DNA from: Flavobacterium stagni
GTDB lineage: Bacteria > Bacteroidota > Bacteroidia > Flavobacteriales > Flavobacteriaceae
DNA: 64,000 nucleotides
Direction of reading: 5' to 3'
Assembly (NCBI RefSeq): GCF_004122105.1
Contig: NZ_SBKN01000001.1
Location: 124,001-188,000 of the forward strand
This document shows positions 17,453 through 24,011 of the stretch, piece after piece. The position numbers and the translations under genes were made by a program. The notes below the pieces were generated by a model that worked only from the letters and a program-made list of their open reading frames with translations, was not told where the DNA came from and did no database searches. Each line of letters opens with the position of its first letter. The stretch's first letter is position 1.

Positions 17453-17560
17453 CGGGATTCCATCAGATAAAAATTTAATTGATTGGAAAAAGTGGTTTAA
17501 ACGAAACAAGAAATACTTGTATTGGGATGAAAAAGAGCAAAAAGTAAAGTTAAAATTATA
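17453..17560 (+). pseudogene. Possible gene remnant (C-terminal fragment)
   Basis: A short reading frame without a start reads IPSDKNLIDWKKWFKRNKKY and then LYWDEKEQKVKLKL before a TAG at about 17559. The composition (Trp/Lys/Asn-rich tail) looks like a genuine protein C-terminus rather than random sequence, but the gene body is missing and REP-like DNA replaces it. It may be the stub of a gene disrupted when the neighbouring island was inserted. The following 17561-17670 holds only short inverted repeats. Confidence 0.3.
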
Positions 17561-17670
17561 GACAATTCAGCTCAAAGTAGGGAAACTTCACCTTTACTTT
17601 GAAAAGCAATTAAAAAGAGTAATTTTACCCAGATGGCTCGAATTTACTTCGTCCGTTCAGCCAAAGCCTC

Positions 17671-17790
17671 GGGGTTACTGCAACTCAAAGTCAGGAGACT
17701 TTGCACAACAGGTTTTAAAATATGCTTTGTAAACCAACCTCACCCATTCAAATAAAAAAAGCACTCCTCTCGAAGTGCTTTGTTATCCAA
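17671..17790. repeat. Direct repeat flanking the AT-rich island, left copy
   Basis: 120 bp that aligns without gaps to 20161-20280; I count about 106 identical positions, with only three differences in the last 60 bp. It contains the palindrome CAAAGTCAGGAGACTTTG and the island's terminator (17755-17785). The two copies are 2490 bp apart and bracket the three island genes. Confidence 0.8.
17753..17786 (-). terminator. Terminator of the island operon
   Basis: On the minus strand AAAGCACT/AGTGCTTT with an 8-nt loop is followed by a T tract. It lies about 100 bp past the last gene of the minus-strand operon and is identical to the one at 20243. Confidence 0.75.
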
Positions 17791-17884
17791 ACACAAAATG
17801 TATATAGACTTTTAACAGTAATATATAATTTGTGTGATATTAAAATAATTTCAATAATTGTGAAACAAATCAAACAATTATATT

Positions 17885-18727
17885 TTATGGCTTCAAATAA
17901 ATAAAATCAAGAATAAATAACAAATCTACTGAACCTCTAAAAATAATTCTCCCATTTTTTAATACTAAAATTGTTGGAAAAGACTGAACATTGAGTTTTT
18001 CACTAATTTTTCTATTTTGAAAATAGTTTTTAAAATTATATTTTAGTGAATCCATTATAAGTTTTCCCTCTAGAATTTCATTGTTTTCTTCAAAAGAATT
18101 TATTGTAAGAAATAAGATATTATTATTCGATTTAAATTTATTTTCAAGTTTCTTGTATGAAGGAAATTTTTTATAACAAGGTGCGCAATTATTATTCCAA
18201 TAGTCTAATACAATTATTTTACTTTTTAAATTTGAAATATTAATATTTTTTTTCGTTTTAAAATCATATACAATCAAATTTTTAGAATTTACTTTATAAT
18301 TAACTTTACCAGTTATAGTCCCATAAAAATCAACTTGTTCACTTAAAACTGTTATTAATTGAGAAACGAAAAAAATAAAAACAAAATAAATTATTGTTGT
18401 AGAGTAAAATAATATCCTCCCTTTTTTTGAGATGTAATTCCCAAAAATTAATGAACAAAAGTTAATTGCAACAATAATGTTACCGCCTAACTTCACACCA
18501 GCGAACCCTTTAACAATTAGTGCCGTTATTAAAAAAAAAGTATGAATCAAAATAAAAAAAACAATAACTTTCAATGAAGCTTGACTAATGTTTTTTAGAA
18601 AAAATACAGGAAGAAAAAAAAAAATAAAACTAGAAAGAAATACACCAATATACCCTAATTCAACTGAGACAATACCAGAAATAGTATATAAAATTAAAAC
18701 TGTAACAAATAATAATGAATTTTTCAT
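17885..18727 (-). CDS. Multi-spanning membrane protein with TlpA-like thioredoxin domain
   Basis: 280 residues. The first 128 are four to five hydrophobic segments (LLFVTVLILYTISGIVSVEL, VFLSSFIFFFLPVFFL, VIVFFILIHTFFLITALIV, ILFYSTTIIYFVFIFFVS). The remainder is an extracytoplasmic thioredoxin fold with active site CAPC at 181-184 (YWNNNCAPCYKKFP), typical of TlpA/ResA-type thiol-disulfide proteins, and the cis-proline in SFPTILVLKNGR (Pro about 251). The membrane part has no obvious Cys pair of the DsbD or VKOR type, so how it is recycled is unclear. Its start overlaps the stop of the DUF1573 gene by four bases. Very A+T-rich with many Asn/Lys/Ile/Phe codons, unlike neighbours. Likely job: making or breaking disulfides in the adjacent Cys-rich product (inference). 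Confidence 0.8.
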   Translation of the reverse strand: MKNSLLFVTVLILYTISGIVSVELGYIGVFLSSFIFFFLPVFFLKNISQASLKVIVFFILIHTFFLITALIVKGFAGVKLGGNIIVAINFCSLIFGNYISKKGRILFYSTTIIYFVFIFFVSQLITVLSEQVDFYGTITGKVNYKVNSKNLIVYDFKTKKNINISNLKSKIIVLDYWNNNCAPCYKKFPSYKKLENKFKSNNNILFLTINSFEENNEILEGKLIMDSLKYNFKNYFQNRKISEKLNVQSFPTILVLKNGRIIFRGSVDLLFILDFIYLKP

Positions 18728-19092
18728 TTTACAACTTTAGCTTTGAATTTAATAATATTAAACTTTTCTTTAGTATTTAAATTGAATGCAATTGATTCCT
18801 CATTTAATCCTATCTCTGTAGCATGAAATTCAAAAATAATTTCGACATCATGTTTAGGTTTCAAAACACCCATATTATTGTTTACTTTAACACATTGGCA
18901 TGATGGCTGTATTTTATGTATGATAAGATCGCTTTCTCCTAGATTCTTTAACCTAACAATAATTCTTTTTTTATTTCCAATTTTTATCTCACCAATATAT
19001 TTTTCATAGTAAATTCCTACTTCTGTAAGTTTTTCATTATTCATACAAGCTGAAACGAAATAAAATAAAAAAAGACAAATTATTTTTTTCAT
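18724..19092 (-). CDS. DUF1573 lipoprotein
   Basis: 122 residues. A lipobox (FVSAC, Cys16) follows the signal sequence MKKIICLFLFYF. The rest is the Ig-like DUF1573 domain with KNLGESDLIIHKIQPSCQC and KPKHDVEIIFEF. The conserved CxC (Cys65, Cys67) is typical of the family. It is the middle gene of the island operon: 13 bp after the fulvocin-like gene and overlapping the thioredoxin-domain gene by ATGA. A second DUF1573 protein at 41697 is a periplasmic, non-lipoprotein version. Function of the family is not established. Confidence 0.82.
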   Translation of the reverse strand: MKKIICLFLFYFVSACMNNEKLTEVGIYYEKYIGEIKIGNKKRIIVRLKNLGESDLIIHKIQPSCQCVKVNNNMGVLKPKHDVEIIFEFHATEIGLNEESIAFNLNTKEKFNIIKFKAKVVK

Positions 19093-19105
19093 CTAAATCT
19101 AAACA

Positions 19106-19804
19106 TTAATATTTACATCTTCCAGTATTGTCTGACTCCCATAAACCAAAAAAATATGTCCTTGTATAACAATTTCCACCACAAGTACCATATTCCCAAC
19201 TTACCCCCCAAACACTAATTCCTGTAACTCTAACACATTCAGAACTGCTCTCACAAGTACAAGATCTTAATGCTTTACTCATATCACCTTCTTTTTCAAT
19301 TTCATTTAAAGCATTAATTCTTGCTATTCTATGATTAATATTTTCAACCTTTGTTAACAGATACCACCCTTCTTTTTCACCAAAAAGATTCTTTGCGTTT
19401 TGCATTATTTCATCACTTCTATTTTGAAGAAATTCAATCCTCAAATTAGATTTTTCATCGAATAAATTTTGGTTCAATTCTGATATCAAGCTATTGATAA
19501 AATTTATTTGCTCACTAGTAAGTGAATTATTCTCTTTAAAGTTTTCTAATTTGTAAATCCAAAGTGATAATTTATCCTCTGGAGAAAGTGTTGATGCTGC
19601 AAGAATTTGTTCATTTGTATCGTTAAGTGATACAATTTTATTGAAAGTATCTTCTATTTCAGCTGAACTCATTCTTTGAACATTTGAGTTACTACTAGAG
19701 TTGAAGAAATTTGATTGTTTAGGAATATTAGAATCATCATTACTACAACTGATAAATCCAAAAACAATAAAACTAAGTACAATTTTTTTAAATAATTTTC
19801 TCAT
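19106..19804 (-). CDS. Lipoprotein resembling bacteriocin fulvocin C-related proteins
   Basis: 232 residues. A lipoprotein signal peptide ends at Cys20 (FVFGFISC). A Ser/Asn-rich linker and a long helical, cysteine-free region follow to about residue 180, and then a 52-residue tail with six cysteines at about 182, 184, 190, 208, 212 and 230 (SCTCESSSEC, GTCGGNC, GRCKY). The CTCESSSEC start recalls the Cys-rich head of fulvocin C, a disulfide-bonded Myxococcus fulvus bacteriocin, and I recall a Bacteroidetes family named after it. First gene of a tight three-gene operon with DUF1573 and a TlpA-like protein. The tail may be cleaved off as a mature peptide, or the whole may be a surface lipoprotein; antibacterial activity is unproven. 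Confidence 0.65.
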   Translation of the reverse strand: MRKLFKKIVLSFIVFGFISCSNDDSNIPKQSNFFNSSSNSNVQRMSSAEIEDTFNKIVSLNDTNEQILAASTLSPEDKLSLWIYKLENFKENNSLTSEQINFINSLISELNQNLFDEKSNLRIEFLQNRSDEIMQNAKNLFGEKEGWYLLTKVENINHRIARINALNEIEKEGDMSKALRSCTCESSSECVRVTGISVWGVSWEYGTCGGNCYTRTYFFGLWESDNTGRCKY

Positions 19805-19934
19805 GATATTAAATTTAAATGGTTAATATTATTTATGAAAGTGAATATAAATATTCTTATAAACTTTATTAAAATTTATTTATTTTATATGACATTCTTA
19901 GAAATTCATCTAATCAAACTAATCTGTTTTGAGT

Positions 19935-19942
19935 CAAATGTA
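19935..19942 (-). promoter_or_regulatory. Putative -7 element of the island operon
   Basis: TACATTTG on the minus strand fits TAnnTTTG. It would give a leader of about 125 nt before the ATG at 19804. No convincing -33 TTG is visible; the intervening leader is almost pure A+T. Confidence 0.35.
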
Positions 19943-19977
19943 AAAAAAGGAAAAGTTAAAATTGAAAAAAAAGTAAA

Positions 19978-20032
19978 GGAAAAAACCCTGTAACTATTAG
20001 GAAAAAACCCTGTAACTATTAGGAAAAAACCC
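19978..20032. repeat. 22-bp tandem repeat, 2.5 units
   Basis: Unit starts GGAAAAAACCCTG and continues TAACTATTA; unit 1 is 19978-19999, unit 2 is 20000-20021 (identical by eye), and the third breaks off after 11 bases. It lies directly between the putative operon promoter and the right REP-like module. Confidence 0.75.
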
Positions 20033-20035
20033 AAT

Positions 20036-20155
20036 GGCGCAGATTTGCAAACCGTGCCCACACAACAAAAATTATATCCCTATTGATGTCGTTTTTTTAC
20101 TTTTGAGAAAAACTATATAGGCCTATTTGTATTAGCACGGATTGCAAAACCAAGC
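20036..20155. repeat. Opposed REP-like palindrome pair (right module)
   Basis: 20036-20058 reads, on the minus strand, GGCACGGTTTGCAAATC and then TGCGCC, nearly the same as the palindrome at 17428-17450. 20134-20155 is a degenerate copy in the opposite sense (AGCACGGATTGCAAAACC). Spacing between the two (about 98 bp) is close to that of the left module (about 107 bp). No gene is seen in 19805-20315. Confidence 0.5.
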
Positions 20156-20160
20156 TATAG

Positions 20161-20280
20161 GAGGTTACTGCAGCTCAAAGTCGGGAGAATTTGCGCAGCT
20201 GGTTTTAAAAAAATGTTTGTAAACCAACCTCCCCCATTCAAATAAAAAAAGCACTCCTCTCGAAGTGCTTTGTTCCCCAA
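20161..20280. repeat. Direct repeat flanking the AT-rich island, right copy
   Basis: Partner of 17671-17790. It contains the palindrome-like CAGCTCAAAGTCGGGAG region bounded by CAGCT/AGCTG, the shared AAACCAACCT and CCCATTCAAATAAAAAAAG stretches, and the identical terminator. It ends shortly before the minus-strand gene at 20316. Confidence 0.8.
20243..20276 (-). terminator. Terminator downstream of the 66-residue gene
   Basis: AAAGCACT/AGTGCTTT hairpin with an 8-nt loop and, on the minus strand, a T run. Same sequence as the island terminator at 17753. Confidence 0.75.
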
Positions 20281-20315
20281 ATAAAGTCGGTGTCAAAATT
20301 AAGTTAACCCATTAA

Positions 20316-20516
20316 TTAATAATGATCGAATCCTTCTTTACTTCGGTTTTTTATGGCCAATAATTTGGCGTCTCTTTCTTTTCTTTGTTTTAGAATGCTT
20401 TCCACTTCACGAATATTTTCATCCGTGAGTGCGATATCGTTTTTTAAACAAGTAAGAATGGCTTCTTCTCGTTTGGTCGAAAATAGTTTTAAAAAATTCT
20501 TGATTTGGGAAAACAT
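20316..20516 (-). CDS. Small hypothetical protein, 66 residues
   Basis: Not recognised. The product MFSQIKNFLKLFSTKREEAI onwards is charged, helical and without signal peptide or cysteines; LTDENIREVESILKQRKERD looks amphipathic and could form a coiled coil. A terminator about 40 bp downstream on the same strand and normal composition support a real gene. It lies just outside the right direct repeat, so it probably marks ancestral sequence next to the island. Confidence 0.55.
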   Translation of the reverse strand: MFSQIKNFLKLFSTKREEAILTCLKNDIALTDENIREVESILKQRKERDAKLLAIKNRSKEGFDHY

Positions 20517-20640
20517 ATATCGAGGAAAATTTAGATTTCAAATTTCAGAAAATAAGTACAACTCACACCATTTGGGGCGGGTAGTTCGCGGGTAGTTTTT
20601 TATTTACTCTTAAAAATTTAGGTAATGTTCAATGATAATC

Positions 20641-20648
20641 TATATTTG
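20641..20648 (+). promoter_or_regulatory. Putative -7 element of the LuxR-type gene
   Basis: TATATTTG fits TAnnTTTG, 33 bp before the ATG at 20681. Confidence 0.5.
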
Positions 20649-20680
20649 CAATTCCAATTTTTTCTACAATTTTTAAGCTG

Positions 20681-21877
20681 ATGAACTACCGATTTTTACT
20701 GCTATTCCTACTCTGCAGTAGTTTTATTTATAGTACGCCTATTACCATAGAATCGCTGGAAAAAAAGGTATTTCAATTCAACGATTCATTTGAATATGAA
20801 AAATCCATTTTGGCAATTAACACCTTTCTTGATTCTCATAAAAATGAATCCGATCAAAAGCTTAGGGCATTAATCTTAAAATCCCAAACCTACAAGCGCC
20901 TTTTTAATTACGAGGAAGTGCTCCTTACCTTAAAATTGGCAGAAAAAGAAGCAATTCGCACCAAAACTCCTCAAAATAGTTTAAATGTTGTACGTGCCGA
21001 AATGGCGTTTGCCTTGTTTGACATTCATAAATACGAAGCAGCCCGAACACTAATGTTGGAACTCGAACTTAAAAAGTTTGAGGGCTTACCTAAAATCAGT
21101 GTTATATTTCTAAAAATGCAGGAAGGCTACTTGGAGTATTTGGATAATCGCTTACCGGAATCGGAAAAAAAGCTTAACGAAGCATTGACCATGGCAAAGC
21201 GTTATTCGCCGAGGGATGTGCCCAATATATTAGCCAAACACTTGGAACTGTATGCTAAAATGGGAAATCCCGCAAAAATGGAAGCGGCGTTTCAAGAAGG
21301 ATTAAGGTATTCCCGTCAGTACAAAATTCTAAAGTACGAACTGTACTTGTATGAAATCCGGAAAAAAATAGCCTTAGCGGAAAAAGATTACGAACATTTT
21401 CCAATGTATCAAAAAGTATTTGATTCTTTGAGTACGCTGTATAATTCTACTGAAAACATTGGTAAAGTACATTTGCTTGAACAAAAATTACAACGTCAAA
21501 AAAATGATCTTGACAAAAAATACGAAAAGGCTTTTCAAACTTTTTTATTGCTACTCATTGCGGTACTTGTCGCGTTGGCTGTCACGCTTTTTAAATATAA
21601 TATTGTCAATAAAACCAAGCGTGAATTGGCTGAAAATGAAAATCGACTCATTCATGATGAATTAATGCGCTTGACGAATTCAAAAAATGAAGAAAAGCTT
21701 CAACTTACGGATTATAATTTGACCGAACGCCAATTGGAAATCATTCAATACCTGAAAGAAGGCAAAACCAATAAGGAAATAGGCGCTTTACTTTTCATCT
21801 CTGAAAATACTGTAAAATACCATTTGAAAGCGATTTATGAAATCTTGAATATTGCTAATCGGACGGAGTTAAAGTAA
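20681..21877 (+). CDS. Membrane-anchored TPR protein with C-terminal LuxR-type DNA-binding domain
   Basis: 398 residues in the order: signal-type segment (FLLLFLLCSSFIYSTP), about 260 residues of helical TPR-like repeats presumably in the periplasm, a single membrane helix (TFLLLLIAVLVALAVTLFKY, about 287-306), a cytoplasmic coiled coil, and a LuxR/GerE helix-turn-helix (about 345-398: LTERQLEIIQYLKEGKTNKE, then IGALLFISENTVKYHL). The layout is a one-component transmembrane regulator that senses outside and binds DNA inside, related to the TPR-LuxR proteins common in Bacteroidetes. It has its own promoter; targets unknown. It lies close to the AT-rich island but outside its right repeat. Confidence 0.85.
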   Translation: MNYRFLLLFLLCSSFIYSTPITIESLEKKVFQFNDSFEYEKSILAINTFLDSHKNESDQKLRALILKSQTYKRLFNYEEVLLTLKLAEKEAIRTKTPQNSLNVVRAEMAFALFDIHKYEAARTLMLELELKKFEGLPKISVIFLKMQEGYLEYLDNRLPESEKKLNEALTMAKRYSPRDVPNILAKHLELYAKMGNPAKMEAAFQEGLRYSRQYKILKYELYLYEIRKKIALAEKDYEHFPMYQKVFDSLSTLYNSTENIGKVHLLEQKLQRQKNDLDKKYEKAFQTFLLLLIAVLVALAVTLFKYNIVNKTKRELAENENRLIHDELMRLTNSKNEEKLQLTDYNLTERQLEIIQYLKEGKTNKEIGALLFISENTVKYHLKAIYEILNIANRTELK

Positions 21878-21949
21878 GGGTTTTTTAGAATTTAGAATTG
21901 GATAAAGAGTACTAAAGAAAATTCGTCATTAAAATCAAAACTTGATTTC

Positions 21950-22015
21950 TAGCCCCGATAGGAGCGGCATCCCCGTAACGCAGTGGAGGGATATAGCGGA
22001 TAGCGGGAAGACACT
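21950..22015 (+). repeat. Flavobacterial intergenic repeat, copy D
   Basis: AGCCCCGATAGGAGCGG, CGTAACGCAGTGGAG and ATAGCGGGAAGACA follow the order of copy B at 2903. It lies in the 258-bp gap between the LuxR-type gene and the pirin operon. Confidence 0.65.
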
Positions 22016-22098
22016 GGATAAAGAACAAAAACGTCTGCTTCAAAAAATCAAAATCATTTTCTTAACCTAGATTAAGTGGCCTAAAGTGAGTCGCGCCC

Positions 22099-22106
22099 TA
22101 CCTTTG
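22099..22106 (+). promoter_or_regulatory. Putative -7 element of the pirin operon
   Basis: TACCTTTG fits TAnnTTTG, 30 bp before the ATG at 22136. It is the only good candidate ahead of the six-gene run to 24536. Confidence 0.5.
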
Positions 22107-22135
22107 TATCGTAATAATGATTAAATTTAAACGAT

Positions 22136-22864
22136 ATGAAAAATACAGTTATCCATAAATCAAATACCCGTGGTTATGCGAATCACGGTTGGTTAGAAGC
22201 TCGTCATACTTTTAGCTTTGCGGGCTATTACGATCCCAATCGCGTACAGTTTGGCGTATTGCGTGTGTTAAATGATGATATTGTAGCCGGTGGTATGGGC
22301 TTTGGTACGCATCCGCACGACAATATGGAAATCATTACGATTCCGCTGGAAGGCGATTTGGCCCACAAAGACAGCATGAACAATGCTGAAACCATCAAGT
22401 TTGGCGATGTACAGGTGATGAGTGCGGGAACGGGAATTCAGCATAGTGAGTTTAACCCGAATCATGACCGCCGTACCAATTTGTTGCAAATCTGGGTGTT
22501 CCCTAAATACCGTAATGTCGAACCCCGTTACCAACAAATTACGTTAAATGTGCCGGATCGTGAAGGGAAGTTTCAACAAATTTTATCGCCCAATGCGGAA
22601 GATGAAGGCGTTTGGATTCACCAAGATGCTTGGTTCCACATGGGGAATTTCAAAGCGGGAGAACAAGCGAACTATACCTTTAAAAAAGAAGGCAATGGGT
22701 TGTATGTTTTTGTAATTAAAGGCGGGTTAACCGTAGATGGACAAGCACTCGAACTTCGTGATGGCATGGGCATTTGGACCGACGACAATAGCTTGGCTAC
22801 GGTGGATTTTCAAATGACTGAAGACACTGAATTATTACTCATGGAAGTTCCCATGTTTCAATAA
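22136..22864 (+). CDS. Pirin family protein (YhhW-like)
   Basis: 242-residue bicupin protein. The N-terminal cupin carries the metal ligands of the family: HPHDNMEIITIPLEG (two His and a Glu) and GTGIQHSEFNP (His). The length and the segments SNTRGYANHGWLEARHTFSF and FGVLRVLNDD fit the pirin/quercetin 2,3-dioxygenase group (E. coli YhhW type). Activity is uncertain; some members degrade quercetin, others act in redox sensing. First gene of a tightly packed operon with GNAT, OsmC, YjdI, a small membrane protein and an FMN reductase, which suggests oxidative or electrophile stress. Confidence 0.9.
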   Translation: MKNTVIHKSNTRGYANHGWLEARHTFSFAGYYDPNRVQFGVLRVLNDDIVAGGMGFGTHPHDNMEIITIPLEGDLAHKDSMNNAETIKFGDVQVMSAGTGIQHSEFNPNHDRRTNLLQIWVFPKYRNVEPRYQQITLNVPDREGKFQQILSPNAEDEGVWIHQDAWFHMGNFKAGEQANYTFKKEGNGLYVFVIKGGLTVDGQALELRDGMGIWTDDNSLATVDFQMTEDTELLLMEVPMFQ

Positions 22865-22873
22865 ATAAGTGGT

Positions 22874-23161
22874 ATGGAACCGATTGTACATCTCGAACAA
22901 AACGACAAAAATGGTTTTTTTCAAATTACCATTGACGGCACAGAACAAGGTCGCATGACCTTTGTGTATGCGGGACCGGATAAGATCATTATCGATCATA
23001 CGGAAGTGAGACCCGGCAACGAAGGCAAAGGGTTGGGCAAAAAAATGGTAACGGCTGCCGTTGAAATGGCCCGCGCCAACGGATTGAAAATTTTGCCCCT
23101 ATGTCCGTTTGCCAAAGCGGTTTTTGATAAAACACCCGAATTTAACGACGTACGCGTTTAA
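22874..23161 (+). CDS. Small GNAT-family N-acetyltransferase (YjdJ-like)
   Basis: 95 residues, the compact Gcn5-related acetyltransferase type: GRMTFVYAGPDKIIIDHTEV then RPGNEGKGLGKKMVTAAVEM, which contains the acetyl-CoA pyrophosphate loop (the GxGKGLGK pattern), and LKILPLCPFAKAVFDKTPEF at the end. It resembles E. coli YjdJ, which is likewise found next to YjdI-type proteins. It lies 9 bp after the pirin gene and 1 bp before the OsmC gene. Substrate unknown. Confidence 0.88.
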   Translation: MEPIVHLEQNDKNGFFQITIDGTEQGRMTFVYAGPDKIIIDHTEVRPGNEGKGLGKKMVTAAVEMARANGLKILPLCPFAKAVFDKTPEFNDVRV

Positions 23162-23162
23162 C

Positions 23163-23573
23163 ATGAAGAAGTTATTAGAAAACGATATCATCGGAAGTAT
23201 TAGTACCCAATTGTACCGTTGCACCATTCAGTGGCGCAACGGTCAACTGATTATGGACGAACCCGAATCGCTGGGCGGACAAGATTTGGGGCCTGACCCC
23301 TACACGACTTTGTTGGCTTCTTTGGCGGGTTGTACCCTCTCGACCTTACGGATGTATATTGACCGAAAGGGATGGGATATCCCTGTGTTTGCAGTAACTT
23401 TAAATATGGAACAAGAACAAACCCCGGAATTGGTTACCCATATTTCGCGAACCCTCACTTTTCCAGAAGGTGTGGATGAAGCAATCCAACAACGGTTGTT
23501 GGTGATCGCTGAAAAATGTCCCGTATCTAAAATCTTAGAAAACAAAATTGTTATTCATACCCAAAACCAATAA
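23163..23573 (+). CDS. OsmC/Ohr family protein
   Basis: 136 residues of the OsmC fold. The two redox cysteines are present: one in LASLAGCTLSTLRMYIDRKG and one in IAEKCPVSKILENKIVI, as in peroxidatic OsmC/Ohr proteins that reduce organic hydroperoxides. The ATG at 23163 is used; an in-frame start at 23109 would overlap the GNAT gene by 50 bp and adds foreign sequence. It lies 2 bp before the YjdI gene. Confidence 0.9.
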   Translation: MKKLLENDIIGSISTQLYRCTIQWRNGQLIMDEPESLGGQDLGPDPYTTLLASLAGCTLSTLRMYIDRKGWDIPVFAVTLNMEQEQTPELVTHISRTLTFPEGVDEAIQQRLLVIAEKCPVSKILENKIVIHTQNQ

Positions 23574-23575
23574 TT

Positions 23576-23800
23576 ATGGATCCAAAAGACCTTACCAAAG
23601 AATACAGCAATGGCGAAGTGACCATTGTATGGAAATCGGGATTGTGTAAACATGCCGCTGAATGTGTTAAAAACAATCCGGCGGTATTTAAACCCAAAGA
23701 GAAACCGTGGATTGTTCCCGAGAATTCGGATACCGAAGCAATTGTTGAAACGATTAAAAAATGTCCTTCTGGGGCTTTGACCTATTATTATAACAAATGA
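23576..23800 (+). CDS. YjdI-like (4Fe-4S) mono-cluster protein
   Basis: 74 residues matching the Fer4_19/YjdI family: KEYSNGEVTIVWKSGLCKHA, AECVKNNPAVFKP and KKCPSGALTYYY. Three conserved cysteines are seen (GLCKH, AECVK, KKCPSG), fitting an unusual small ferredoxin-like cluster site. Its stop overlaps the next start by four bases. Probably an electron carrier for a partner in the same operon (inference). Confidence 0.88.
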   Translation: MDPKDLTKEYSNGEVTIVWKSGLCKHAAECVKNNPAVFKPKEKPWIVPENSDTEAIVETIKKCPSGALTYYYNK

Positions 23801-24009
23801 AACCACCCAAAAAATGGAAGTTTGCCTTAATGGTTTGGATTGCGATTTATCCTGCCATTACTCTAGCTTCTTTTCTTTTAGGCGACTACATTAAAGACTT
23901 GGCCCTGCCGATTCGCACCTTGATTATGACCGGAATTTTGGTTCCGCTCATGGTGTATGTCCTATTGCCTTTATTACGAAAACTATTCGGAGCTTGGCTC
24001 CACACCTAA
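23797..24009 (+). CDS. Small two-helix membrane protein
   Basis: 70 residues with two hydrophobic segments: FALMVWIAIYPAITLASFLL and LIMTGILVPLMVYVLLPLL, joined by DYIKDLALPIR. It looks like the C-terminal membrane tail found behind antibiotic-biosynthesis-monooxygenase domains in other bacteria (W-K-x-A-L-x-x-W-x-x-I/V-Y-P pattern), here as a stand-alone gene. Overlaps YjdI by ATGA; the FMN reductase gene begins 2 bp after its stop. Function unknown. Confidence 0.75.
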   Translation: MKPPKKWKFALMVWIAIYPAITLASFLLGDYIKDLALPIRTLIMTGILVPLMVYVLLPLLRKLFGAWLHT

Positions 24010-24011
24010 CC

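Noticed and set aside
17722-17904. 60-codon plus-strand frame across the left direct repeat
   Set aside because: It contains the terminator hairpin and overlaps the end of the thioredoxin-domain gene; no protein-like features.
19978-20032. CRISPR array
   Set aside because: Only 2.5 contiguous units with no spacers and no cas genes.
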